Part shown: in pieces, positions 22,701 through 33,443 of the stretch
Layout of the letters: the number at the start of each line of letters is the position of its first letter
Position numbering within the stretch: position 1 is the first letter of the stretch
Notes under the pieces: generated by a model
What the model was told of the DNA's origin: nothing
Seen by the model: only the letters and a program-made list of their open reading frames with translations
The model's database searches: none
Translations under genes and position numbers: made by a program
Origin: Lojkania enalia
Lineage: Eukaryota > Ascomycota > Dothideomycetes > Pleosporales
Direction of reading: 5' to 3'
NCBI GenBank assembly: GCA_010094045.1
Contig: ML986583.1
Span: 440,441-504,440 of the forward strand
Length of the DNA: 64,000 bases

Positions 22701-25009
22701 ATATACGATCTTTCTTTTATACTATTATTCAATTTTTACTAATAGTATTTTAACAGCTTTCGCGAGGGTAGATTTTAACTAATTATATATTATAAATCCC
22801 TTATACTACTAGAATACCTAATTAACTATATAAAATAGGTATCTCTTACTATTATAGTACCTCTCGCGGTCCTTCTAAAGTTGTATAATATTAATCGCAA
22901 TTCTCTTAAATAGTTTAATAGCCGGGTAAAGTTAACTACACTAGCTAATCTACTATAATAACTTCGCTTATATATATATCTAGTAATCTTACTATACTAG
23001 TACTTCCTAATCGCTTAACTAGATATTCTTAGCTATCTAAGGTAGGGCTAATACTAAATCTCTACCTAGGTAGCCTAATAATTAGTATACTTTAGCTAAA
23101 GAAATAATTTATATTAGTTGCTGATAATAGAAGAACTTTTCCTTAATTACTACAACTATCTTATATCTAGAAAGTAAATCGAGTAGAGGCCTTTTTACTA
23201 GGTCTATATCTAGTAGCTAGTAGCTGTTAAACAACTCTAAATAATAAACGATATTATAGTAATTATACTAGTAAAGGTAATCTCTACCTAAGTTAAACTA
23301 GATACCCTATTCTCTATTTCTAATTAGGGCTATTATATTAGTTAACAACTAAAGGATATAAGTAACTTCTATTAGCTTAATATCCCTCAGGCCTGTAGGA
23401 GAATTAATTATAATTACGATAGTACTCTATTCTAATATAGGGTATATACTACCTCCCGTAGTAATTTTATCTTTAGAATTTACTATCTAAGTAGTCTACT
23501 AACTAAAAGCCTTAGAATTACATATATAGATATTAGAACCTAGATTAAATATCTACCAATTTAGGATACTAGTTTCTTCTTTCTTAGGAGTAGTACTTGC
23601 TGAAAAATTGCTCCTTTAAATTACCTAGGTATTTCTCTAGAGGCTAGCAGCCTTTATAAAGGCTTTACTATTAAATAAGGATTTTAACTTCTTATATTTT
23701 TCTATATTTACCTTTAGGGCATTCTTTTTCCCCTAGTTATTCTTATTTAAGATATTATCTTAGGCTTTTAGTATTTCCTAATCTAGTACCTAGTTTAGTA
23801 GTCTAATCGATTCGTTTATATACTTGCAATTATTCTAGAAGTACCGCTTTTTATAGAAGTAGGGTAGTAGAGTACGCGATCGCGAACCGGATTTTTCTTA
23901 AAGCTGTTATGTAGTACTATTAGAATTTGCTTAAGAAATTAATAGACGTTATAAAGCTGTAAATAAGCTAAGCGTCTTTTATAGATTAAAACATCTATAG
24001 TAATTAGTATATCGGTATACTAATTATTTAATTGTAGGAATTAGTTAATTAATCCTACCTAGCTTATTTTTAGCGTTAATCGGTACTATATAGATTAGCA
24101 CCTACACCTTATCTTTCTTAGCAACTATTAGAAGAAAATCCTTTTCTACTCTAAGGTCCTAAACTTCTACTAAGCTAGTAGCCTTAGTATAATAGATTAT
24201 CTAATTCTACTAATTTAGCTACTTCTCTACCTTTCTATTAGTTAGGTACTTAAAGGGAGCTTAATATTCCTTCTAGATTAGTTGCTCCCTTAACTTAATA
24301 GTAGACGCTAACTTTTCCTATAAGATTTTAAGAATCTTATAACTAGTTATATTGTTGCTAAGTATTACTTTATATTAAGGTAATATTATCGTTAGAATAT
24401 TACTATATATAGTATAGAGAGTATTATCGATCTTAATCTAATCCTTCTTCTATTAGTTATACTAGTCCCTTGCCCAGTTCCAATCTATTATTTATATTAA
24501 GGTTATCTCCTTATATATAACTCTACTAGAGGGGTATCTTTCTATTTCCCCTTCTAGATTTATCTTCGGGGTCTAGAACTTACCTATATTAAAGAGGGGA
24601 GGTTCTAGCCTATAAATTTTAACCTCTTTAAAAGGTACGCTTAGATCTAAATATTTCTATACCCTTAGCCTACTAGCTATTAGTTTATACTACTTAAGCT
24701 AATCTTTCTAATCGCTAGAAATACTAAATATCTTCTTCTTAGATATAGCTATAGAGGAGTATGTAACTGTTATAATACTAGAAATATACTAGAATATATT
24801 AATACTAGAGAATAAAATAGCCTCAAATATAATACAGTATATTAATAGGCTTATAAAGTGTAGAATTTACACGTAATTCTGATAGCTAAGTACCTAAAGA
24901 TTGTTGGTAAACGATAAAGATAATAATATCGCGATATTACGATACTAAATAAAAAGAAGCGATATCGATTATAATATATAAATTGAGTTATAGCTATTTT
25001 AGTGCGGTA
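19781..25009 (-). pseudogene. inner Copia gag-pol, RIPed
   Basis: Minus-strand coding remnants without any long open frame. The reverse transcriptase is identifiable from the block YVNDKLIIFFYINNIII around 21.0-21.1 kb. The large upstream part (21.3-24.9 kb) has the size needed for gag, protease and integrase, but individual motifs are too degraded for me to place. Confidence 0.75.
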
Positions 25010-25023
25010 ACCGGGCTTATAAC
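25010..25023 (-). other. primer-binding site of inner Copia
   Basis: Minus strand reads GTTATAAGCCCGGT directly inside the 5' LTR. It matches the complement of the initiator tRNA-Met anticodon arm except for an A for G, which RIP explains. The same primer type is seen in the outer Copia. Confidence 0.7.
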
Positions 25024-25227
25024 TATAGTAAGAGGCGAATCTTGTCTTAGGGAGGGAGATAAGAAGCTGAACTGGTTGATTAAAGATAGCCAGCGGGCCA
25101 TATTTATATACATAAAAAAGAGGTATATTAGCTAATATCTAGCGTAATATCCGGCGTAATATCGACCATAATATCGTACGTCGATATCTAATACAGCTCG
25201 GTAGACTAGCCGAAAATCCCTATAATA
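25024..25227 (-). repeat. 5' LTR of inner Copia (204 bp)
   Basis: Collinear with the left copy without indels by eye. The differences I can see are mostly C/T or G/A. Confidence 0.93.
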
Positions 25228-25498
25228 ATAGATACTAGACGTATTTTTCTAACTTATACTACTAGAGACTTCAAGCGATTTAAAAGAGTTAAGAGAAACT
25301 AGAAAGCTATCCTTTAAAGCTATAATAGTAAAGAAAATAGCTTTCGTATAATAAGAGATAAATTTTAGTAAGGAAAGATAACTTGTACGCTAAATTATCC
25401 GATAATATCGTATATTATTTAGTATAAAATAATCGCTAAGTACGATAATTTATTTTTTACGAAACGATAATTTTATTTTTAACAACCCTAGTAATAAG

Positions 25499-27929
25499 TA
25501 AGCTTTTAATATAATTAAAGTACTTTTAGAAGCTAAATTCTATATATCTTTATCGTTAGCTAATATTTAAATATAGATAAAAATATATATAGGTAATTAT
25601 TAACTAATCTACTATATAATATAGTATAAGTCTACTATTATTTTAGTTTATAGAGATTAGTATTTTAACAAGTTTATTAGGGTTCTTTAATAATATTATT
25701 AGTACTAAAATTAAGGTTTTAATATTTTAGAGTATTATTCTAATATTTATCGGGAATATAGCTATTAAGCTGGGTAGTAGATAGTTTCTATTAATCTAAC
25801 TCGCTTTAGTTTTATCTAGATAGCTCTTCTATTTATAATTTAGTAAGTTTAGGTATAACTTTATATTACTAATTCTAATAGTATTACCGTAATATTAGTG
25901 GGTTTTTAATAGCTATATTATCCGATATAAACTCCTTTAGAAATACTAGAAGCTTAATAGCTTCTTTAATAACTAATTTATTAGCGTAGCCTTTAGATCT
26001 ATTATAGAACTTACTTAGCTTAAATACTATATTATAAGTATATATAACCTTATTCTTTATAAGTATCTAAATTCTAAAGATATTAGTAGAGTTATATCTA
26101 ATAAGGTATCTAATTAAAGCTTTTAATTCTAGTTTATCTATATACTTTAGTAGTTAATTAAATATATATACTCGACAGCTAATTAAATATATATAATAAA
26201 CTTTTAGCTTTCTCCCCTATATAATCTCGTAGAGTATTTTCTATTATAGTACCTCTATTAGTATATAATTTAGAATATATACTACTATTCGAATAAGCTT
26301 ATAGGTTAAAGACTTTAGTAGTCTTACTTAAAGTCTTATTACTCTAGCTCGGATGATAAGTATAGAGCCTACCCGCTCTACTAATCTATTTTACTCTTCT
26401 ATATATTTAGCTCGCGGCTTATATTATATACTAAAGTTATAGTAGAGATCTTCTAGAATATTCAGCAATATACTAAATCTATAGTTCTTATCTACTTTAA
26501 TAGCTATTATATTATAGTTAAAAATATACTATATTTTATATATTATCTAGATTATCTATTAATTTAGGAATATCTTTACTTAGTAAAGAAAAGTTAATAC
26601 TTTATACTACTTTATATACTAATTAGCTATATATCTAGCCTATTAATTGCTATTTAGATAGACTTCTCCTTATAGTATAAGTTAGATAACGTTGATAGTA
26701 ACTTAATAGAAGAGCTTTATTACTTAGTCCTCCTACTATCTTTAAGATATCTTCTTTATTAACTTTATCTCTATATAGATATAATAAAAGTCCTTAATAT
26801 TACTTTTAATAATAAGTCTATTAACGTTTATTATTAGACTATTAATTACCTTTTTACTAGAGTAAGCCTAGATCTAATAAGCTATCCTAGTATTAATAAT
26901 CTAATCTAATTAAAGATCTTTAAAAGGTTAATAAATAGTATTAAAAGATAATAGTATTATAAGTTTCGGGCGGTAAGAGGTATTAGTATCTACTAGCTAA
27001 TATCCTCTATTGTAGTTAAGATAAGTAAGAATTATTTCTAGATTATTCTTATATAGAAAATCTCGTCTAGAGTTAAAGTATATATTAATTCTCTAGTATT
27101 ATACTAGACCTATTAGGCTAGTAATAAATCCTTATATATAGGTAATATAAGTAAGTACTAATAGTCGTATATTTATTAGTATCTTTATTATTAGCTTTAT
27201 ACTTCCCTAGATTATAATCTAAATACGTTCTATATCTATACTAATAAAATTAGTTATAGTAGCGTTATATTCTCTTATCTATCCCTTCTAATCTTTAGTA
27301 TTAATTACGTAGGTATTAGACCTAGGATCTAGTATCTATCGATTACTAATCTTATCGATATTATCTTCTATACTTACTATTATATATAGTTAATCGTCTA
27401 GCTTTATACTATTATTAGTAACTAACTAAGCTAAATACTTCTTAGTATCCTTATTTAGATCGCGACGTTCTCCTTTCTTATATAAGACGCGAGGTCTATT
27501 ATTATTATATAGAGTGTAAGGCTTATCTTTATTTAGAGCGCGAGGCTTATCTTTATCTAGAGTATAAGACTTATCTTCGTCTAGAGTATAAGGCTTATCT
27601 TTATATAGAGCGTAAAGCTCTTTAATCTTATTCTAGTATATATATCGCACCGTATTAGCTATAGGCTTAGTAGAAGAGGTACTATTATCTATAGTAATAC
27701 TCTTTATATCTTATCGTTTCGTACGCTAATTATTAAGTACTTTCTTAATCTTGTTTTTTAAGCTTAAATTAGCGGTAAGAGTAGTATTAAGCTTCTTTTA
27801 ACTAGTTATATTTATATAACCCTTTAGCCTTTATAAGTAATTAATATTAATTAGCTAATAATCTATCTAAAAATATTTTAGGCTATATAGATATTATAGC
27901 TTATCTTTATTACTATTCTTCTTCTTCTT

Positions 27930-27982
<53 letters not shown>

Positions 27983-28864
27983 GCTGTAGCTTTATAGTAT
28001 CGAGCTCTACAGCTATAAAGTTAAGTTCTAACTATATTAGTCTTATACGCTTAAGATAGGTAGTAAATTTACTAATATAGTCTTCTACTAATAGAATAGT
28101 TTTACTAGCTTCTTCTAAGTTAATTAAAACTTATAGGTTTAATATACTATATTTAGAATTAATTATTCTATAGGTAATAAAGAAATCTTCTTATATCTAT
28201 AAACCTATTATTTTAGGAACCTTTATAGTAATATATATATTTATAACTTCTACCTATAATTATAACTATTCTTCTACCTTTTTATTTTATAGTAGTATTT
28301 AAAGGTTCTTATATTATATAATAAGGTCTTACTAATAGATAGTATTAAATAGTATAAGATACTTCTTAAGTATTATTAATTAATTATATAGTATATTCTT
28401 AGTTTTAATTAAGTAAAAGTATTTTAAAGTAATTATTTTACTAATCTTAGAGTTAAAATTAGTAAGAGCTTTCTTCTAATATTTAAACTTAATATCCTGT
28501 TGCTTTTATTACTTATACTCCTATTAATAAAGTTTTAGTTCGGTAGCTAATAGCTAAGAAATTAAAGTCGCTCTATTATAATAGTTAGTAAGCTAAGGTT
28601 CAGGTTGTACTATTAATGTAGGTAGGTTTACTACCGGTATAGTAGGGTCTATATACTACTAGAGGTTGTTTTTCTAAACAGTATCCTTTTAAATAAATAG
28701 CTACTTATACTAGTTATTAGTTTAATTAAGGACGACTGTTACTTAGGTAACTGCTAGATCTAACTCTATAGTTATTATAAGGTTAGCAGCTCTGTACAGT
28801 ATAATTAAACGTTGATCCCAATTATAGGTACTAATTAGTTATAATGCGAGCTATCAGTTGCAAT
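25499..28864 (-). pseudogene. outer Copia gag and 5' pol, RIPed
   Basis: This is the 5' half of the outer element on the minus strand, from the primer site to the hAT insertion. A trinucleotide tract at about 27926-27981 reads (TAG)n with a leading CAGCAG on the minus strand, so it was probably a CAG (Gln) tract hit by RIP. A YK-GQ-GHI-like trace near 27.8 kb suggests the gag zinc knuckle. No intact frame remains. Confidence 0.6.
27926..27981. repeat. trinucleotide repeat (TAC)n / (TAG)n
   Basis: About 17 consecutive TAC units on the plus strand, ending in ACTGCTGTAG. On the minus strand this is CAGCAG followed by TAG repeats, best explained as a CAG repeat of the gag region converted to TAG by RIP. 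Confidence 0.85.
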
Positions 28865-28877
28865 CCAGGCTTATAAC
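28865..28877 (-). other. primer-binding site of outer Copia
   Basis: Immediately inside the 5' LTR the minus strand reads GTTATAAGCCTGG. Copia elements are known to prime from the 5' half of initiator tRNA-Met, whose anticodon-stem complement is GTTATGAGCCC. The A for G fits RIP. Confidence 0.65.
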
Positions 28878-29048
28878 TATTAGGGTAAAAGAGGGTCTAT
28901 TATTCTGTGTCTCTCTCTGTTTGTATATGTGTGTTGATGCTAGTTTAAAGAACCTGCTTTCTAATGTGCAGTCGTAACTTCCTATAGCTTTATAAGCAGT
29001 CGCTCTCACCTGCACGTCTACTAGACGTCTCCTTCTATAACCGTGATA
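28878..29048 (-). repeat. 5' LTR of outer Copia (171 bp)
   Basis: Same length as the left copy with no indels seen. Its outer end reads TATCACGG instead of TGTCACGG on the minus strand, consistent with G-to-A change of the TG terminus. Confidence 0.92.
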
Positions 29049-29155
29049 GAGGATATACTAAGCTGGTAGACAAAAATTAAATCTCAACGGGCACTAAGCT
29101 TAGACTCTCGGTATTATCCGGATTTACACTTAAGAGGTTGAAATTTGGGAGATAC

Positions 29156-29563
29156 TGTCACGTGTTTCTAATATCCTATTATAGTTGGTGTCCGAATAGT
29201 GAATATTGTACAGAGCTAAAGTACATATCATATAGTTAAGACACGTGATATGGCACGTGCGCTTGAACCGAGCGCGTATCCTATATAGCCCCTTTAACTA
29301 TGTATATAGCACCCGACAGCAATCAACGAAATAGTTACTTACCCACCCTACTACCCCCGCACGCTGTGTACACCGTGCAACACCATGCTCTGCCCTGCAT
29401 TACCTTGCTAACACCAAGCTAGCTGACAGAGTCTATTCTACAGTTGGCTTGTTTTCAGGCCTATATAGTCTTGCCACTGCCAGCCTCTGGCCAGGCAGGC
29501 CACTTACCCTCCTTCAATACATCAATATTTGCCTCAGCAATTGATGCTGCCTGATACGCGACA
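29156..29563 (+). mobile_element. solo LTR (408 bp), TSD GATAC
   Basis: Begins TGTCACGTGTTTC and ends CGCGACA, with GATAC duplicated at 29151-29155 and 29564-29568. It contains the complete version of the LTR whose internally deleted form occurs at 2085-2233 and 46861-47010. The deletion junction in the short copies lies near a TTGG word present at both edges of the missing segment. Confidence 0.92.
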
Positions 29564-29864
29564 GATACCCCACCGTAGAAATAGCAAGGAATCATACTCT
29601 TTCAACTCGAACTTCCCAAAAATAGTAGGACAGGCCTTTCTATTGTTCCAAGATTCCTTGCCATTGACATAACAAGTCCCTTGTGTATTCTGTGGCTGCC
29701 GTGGCCATTCTATGATATCTAGTTTATGGAAACTCCCCATCCTAGGCTCCAAAATCCGATACTTCCAGAGGTTGACATCATTCGAGAATCTAGGAGCTAG
29801 AAGATTCCGCAATTTGGTGTCTGTGTAACAGAAGGAGACGTACGATATACCGTCCGTCAGATTC

Positions 29865-29981
29865 TGTCACGTTAGTTATTCGGCTATTACTTCACCTACA
29901 TCCTGCCTATATATAGACCCTCGATACCCCCTTAATTCACATCACTTTTGGCTGCCACTTCGCCCCTCTGGCATCGTGACA
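29865..29981 (+). mobile_element. short LTR-like element (117 bp), TSD GATTC
   Basis: Termini are a perfect 7-bp inverted repeat, TGTCACG...CGTGACA. GATTC is duplicated at 29860-29864 and 29982-29986. Apart from the first bases it does not resemble the 408-bp family. It may be a solo LTR or a small non-autonomous (TRIM-like) element. Orientation is arbitrary. Confidence 0.8.
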
Positions 29982-30060
29982 GATTCTGTGGCCAGAGCTT
30001 TCGAGAGTAACCCAGCTGCTAATGGCCAGCGTGGACGGCATCAACATGTCTCGACCGTAG

Positions 30061-31543
30061 ATATCCAGTCCGGCTTAACAGTACTGTAATGCGCTTCTAT
30101 GTAGCTTTATTTTTTTAGGATTGAACCTTCATCTTCCGGGTGGGCCTTTGGGATTAGTGCTAGTACGGTCACGACGAGCGCGAGGAGCTTTAGCTCTATC
30201 CTGGCGTAATCCCGCGTTTCATAAGCCAAGGAGCGGGATCATAAGTTAGCGAAATGAAGAGAGGCAAAATTTTTGCTACTTATGACGCGCTCCCTTATTA
30301 CAACGAAAGAGCGAGTGTTGCGATGAGCAATCAGTTGTGAAAGGAGCACTCCTGCAGGCCTGCGTGGCGATTAGCACTCAACTTAACATGGATCCTTAAA
30401 TATCCTAGACAAAGAAATCATTAAATGGAAGATTAGGTGGAGTAGCATTTCAACTCGACATACGCATGTCCAGTGGTGCGACGTGATGCTCCATAGTCCA
30501 ATTAGAATATGTCCCTGCGGATGAACCTTTTCTGCGATAGGCTCTGCTAAATTTAATTTGCTGATGAGCAATACCTAATAATTCAAGTACCGTATCCTCC
30601 AGGCGCTATGCACTTTATTGTCCACTTCGACTACTCTGATGTAGACGACAGTGATTTTCGTGTGTTACTGGCTATCTCCGTCATTCGTATCTTAGGTTAA
30701 ATCCCGAGTTAACACAGGCTCTCCCGCAGTTATATTCGTCTCCTCAGAGAAATATGGTTATTAGCATTCTTCAGAATTCTTATTAACCTTTCACTTTATC
30801 CGTTTTGCGTTAGTGATTGGGATGGTAAAGGTCATGGCTTGCACTGGTATTCCAGGTCAATATCTATTACATAGCAAAAAGCACGTATCTGCGTAGTTCT
30901 AGGTGCTAAGAGAATCGCATAAGGTGCTAGTTACCTAGCAGATGAAACCAAATTCTTCGGTTGCAGCGATTCCTATACATGCCGGGGAGATATAATCAGT
31001 TCGAACCGAAGCCGTGAGGTGTAGCTTTGACGAAATGAGCCATACTTAGACGAAGAAAAATCTACGCCGGGAGACGTATAGATTTAATAATCTAAAGGAA
31101 GACTTGGACTGCCACAAAATGGCGAGTATGTTGGGTATCAGCTCCTACCTAATATTGATAGGTCAGAAATTGCAGCGTAGTCTTGTCAGAACAGGTGCAT
31201 TCAAGATTCCGCTTCGTCATCATGGAACTCCCTTCATACACGAAAAATTGGCTGACCCGGACCCTTATTTGGAAGAGGAGCAGGCTTCTGGTTAAATTAG
31301 AAGTTCCTCCGTGAGCAGTATTCCGCCGCAGCGACTCCTTGAGGTATCGATCGCTCGGCCCTTTTATTTTCGTCCTCGAAACATCATCCCCACCCCCGAA
31401 AACATGTCTGAATCTAAATTTTATGACTGGGGTATTACAAAATCACATGATGGTTGCCTAAAGTTTATAGAAGATAATGATTAATTGCTGTATGAAAGCC
31501 GAGCCTCAGAAGTCCCATTGCTCGATGCCTAGCTATACGGTCA
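30061..31543. other. intergenic, no supported gene
   Basis: 1.5 kb without a credible coding frame. GC-rich words around 30140-30300 contain imperfect inverted repeats, but no duplication or terminus could be matched. Confidence 0.4.
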
Positions 31544-32578
31544 TTATATTCTCCTATACAAGTGCATCTGGAACCGCATGTTCTCCAAATCGATTGGATA
31601 ACTGAGTGAAGGCGGCAAACGGAACCATTTTGACTCATCTTCTTCTATCTTCATCCACATAGGTTCCTCACCTTTGCTTCCTTGGCGCAGCAACGTATGG
31701 TCTAGAAGCCATTGCATCGGGTATTTCTTCTCCGCGCCATTTAGAGAAACAGTAGAATAGCTTCCCGGACTATCGGCAACCAAAAGTAGCGCCCCTTCCT
31801 TCAGCCGTCTCGTCAGATTGAGCAGGAACTTTTGAGTGAGAGATAAAGACGTTGAGTACAGCTCGTTCAGCGTGAACATGATCGTAATCAGACCGGCATC
31901 TTCTATTAAAGGGCCAATGACCGCAAAGTCCGTGCTGAGAATGTCGTGTTGGTGAAAAGAAACAACGAGATTCTCTGTCATAGCCAAGGGAGAATTTGCA
32001 GAATGTGCAGCCGCAGATGCATAGTTTGAGAGCGGAGGTGCAGTCACAATATTTTGACGTAGATTCTCCACAACAGCCGTCCAATTCGCGATATCGATAG
32101 CAACAATATCAACTATCCTTGATGGCACCCCTGCATTCGTGCTCCGATTCAGGAGATTCAGAAACCCACCTAGGGCTACGATTTCAGCTCCTGCGCCTCC
32201 ACCAAGACATACTACTTTTGCAGCCGCTTTATTTTCCTCATTTGAGCTTTTAGAGATAGTTTCTAGACGGTCTTGAACGTTGACTAAAACTTGCAAGTAC
32301 CCGAGCGCCCGAGAAGGGCTCCACCTCGCAGCATATGCCTCAAGGTAATCATCGCGTCCAAAGGCAGTTAAAAAGTCGCGGTTATACAAATGACCCTTCA
32401 CTTCTTGAAGCAGGGGCTGGATATTAGCGTGTAATCGCTCCGAGAAGGAATTTTTGAAGATATTTAGGAGAAGTTGTTGGAGATCGACGGGTACTTGCGA
32501 GTCCCCTCTTTTGTCGGATATGGCCCTTAGTTTTGACGATTTCGTGGATTTCTTGTTCTTCGCTTTCGGTGGAGGCAT
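31544..32578 (-). CDS. BMT6: 25S rRNA (uridine-N3) methyltransferase, Bmt6-like (344 aa)
   Basis: A single-exon frame starting with a Lys-rich nucleolar-type leader (MPPPKAKNKKSTKSSK). Residues 120-140 hold the SAM-binding motif KVVCLGGGAGAE typical of the Bmt6 family. An acidic strand VDIVAIDIANW follows at about 165, and IMFTLNELYS at about 240. The C-terminal WLLDHTLL and WFRLPPSL-YPI-LENMRFQMHLYRR segment is the usual end of this family. In yeast Bmt6 methylates N3 of U2843 in the large-subunit rRNA. Length is close to the fungal norm. It is the first of four conserved minus-strand genes in a row; these are not an operon. Confidence 0.85.
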   Translation of the reverse strand: MPPPKAKNKKSTKSSKLRAISDKRGDSQVPVDLQQLLLNIFKNSFSERLHANIQPLLQEVKGHLYNRDFLTAFGRDDYLEAYAARWSPSRALGYLQVLVNVQDRLETISKSSNEENKAAAKVVCLGGGAGAEIVALGGFLNLLNRSTNAGVPSRIVDIVAIDIANWTAVVENLRQNIVTAPPLSNYASAAAHSANSPLAMTENLVVSFHQHDILSTDFAVIGPLIEDAGLITIMFTLNELYSTSLSLTQKFLLNLTRRLKEGALLLVADSPGSYSTVSLNGAEKKYPMQWLLDHTLLRQGSKGEEPMWMKIEEDESKWFRLPPSLSYPIDLENMRFQMHLYRRI

Positions 32579-33443
32579 GTTAGGCGTGAATATGGGATGG
32601 CCTAACTGGCGTCCAAGGCTGCCCGGTGAATATATAGGTGGTTATGACAGATTCTGACGATGAAATGCTAGTCTGTCTATTAAAGCGGTAGAAACATTGA
32701 TGACAGGGATAATCACAATAATAAACTCGAAATCGTATATTCCACTGCAATGTCCGGCTTCAAAGAGAGATCTATAGATGAGGATGCGAGTCATGGAAAG
32801 TTCGTTGATGAGTCAGCATTTTGACTCGCAACTCCCTCGTGATTTGCCGACGAGATTTTCGGATGCACGGTCATATAGACAATGCTTCGCATTTTTATGA
32901 CACGCTGGTACCTCGAAATGCCTAGCCTCGAATACACAATTCTGCAACCTGAGCATTTGCCGAGGCCAGGTAACTCGTTCGCCTTTTCTCACTTTTGTCC
33001 ATATATGCAGAATCTACCGAACCGTGCCCATTTGTTGCGATGGTCCGAGCGGATTTATTCCTCTTCAACCATATTCTATCCCAAACCGTTTCGTAGATCA
33101 ATACTCCTGTTTTATGTTCAAATCGCTTAACAACCACCATTCAAAGCCGTGAAAGCTTAACTGTATAGCACTTTAGAAGGTCCGGAGCGAAGTGGACAAT
33201 AAACCGACTCCCATTGAAGCACATCAAGTCAACTAGATGCAGATACCAGCTCCTGTAATATAAGTATTACAATTAATATTTCTTAGCAGACTCTGTTACC
33301 GTGCAAGTCTATCCGTGAATCTATACTTCTTTTCCTGATTCCCCACCAATCAACCATATTCATCCTCCCATGACTAAACTCTCCGCCCCATTACTCCCTT
33401 CCCATTATCCAACTCCCCTCTCCGACATTCCCCCATTCTTCAC
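32579..33443. other. intergenic, no supported gene
   Basis: 865 bp holding the BMT6 promoter and the 3' flank of PHS1. Pyrimidine-rich at 33350-33470. No other gene seen. Confidence 0.4.

Larger units (their letters stand above)
19577..25227 (-). mobile_element. inner Copia LTR retrotransposon, RIPed (5651 bp)
   Basis: Identical-length 204-bp LTRs at 19577-19780 and 25024-25227, with TSD ATAGA at 19572-19576 and 25228-25232. It is on the minus strand. A purine tract (ACTGGGGGGGTA on the minus strand, from 19781) abuts the 3' LTR, and the primer site GTTATAAGCCCGGT (25010-25023) abuts the 5' LTR. The reverse-transcriptase box reads YINN at 21027-21041, with FFYINNIII context, about 1.25 kb from the 3' LTR, as expected for Copia. 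All frames carry TAA/TAG. A much less degraded solo LTR of the same family sits at 2810-3001. Confidence 0.92.
16387..25490 (-). mobile_element. hAT DNA transposon nested in outer Copia, itself split by inner Copia
   Basis: Ends are inverted: left CAGGGTTATTAATAAT, right (reversed) TAGGGTTGTTAAAAAT. An 8-bp direct repeat GTAATAAG at 16379-16386 and 25491-25498 is the hAT hallmark. Removing the inner Copia and its TSD leaves about 3.45 kb. The transposase lies on the minus strand (see separate entry), with its start on the right side of the inner Copia. A second frame lies on the plus strand at about 16.7-17.5 kb. The whole is RIPed. Confidence 0.88.
14506..29048 (-). mobile_element. outer Copia LTR retrotransposon, RIPed, carrying nested hAT and Copia
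   Basis: Both ends carry the same 171-bp LTR (14506-14676 and 28878-29048), flanked by the direct repeat GAGGA at 14501-14505 and 29049-29053. The element lies on the minus strand: a purine tract (AGGATGAGGGGGTG on the minus strand) abuts the left LTR. A primer site reading GTTATAAGCCTGG abuts the right LTR at 28865-28877. Subtracting the nested hAT unit and its TSD leaves about 5.4 kb, a normal Copia size. The reverse transcriptase YVDD box is present in RIPed form (YINN) at 15828-15842, near the 3' LTR, as in the Copia gene order. A Cys-His knuckle-like trace and a CAG-type repeat lie in the gag part at about 27.8-28.0 kb. All frames are destroyed by TAA/TAG. Confidence 0.9.
29049..30060 (-). 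pseudogene. unidentified gene relic split by two LTR insertions
   Basis: On the minus strand a frame with SYVSFCYTDTKLRNLLAP, ILEPRMGSFHKLDIIEW and IFGKFELKEYDSLLFLRWG runs across 29870-29569. If the 408-bp LTR and one copy of its GATAC duplication are skipped, the frame continues with ISQISTS and stops at a TAA near 29135. On the upstream side, skipping the 117-bp element and one GATTC lets the frame run back into KLWPQNL, although a TAG appears soon after. So both elements probably landed in one coding region. The protein family is unknown to me. Confidence 0.5.

Noticed and set aside
30140..30300. Imperfect inverted words (CGGGATT / AATCCCG) as a possible MITE
   Set aside because: Inverted words are short and internal, and no terminal duplication was found.
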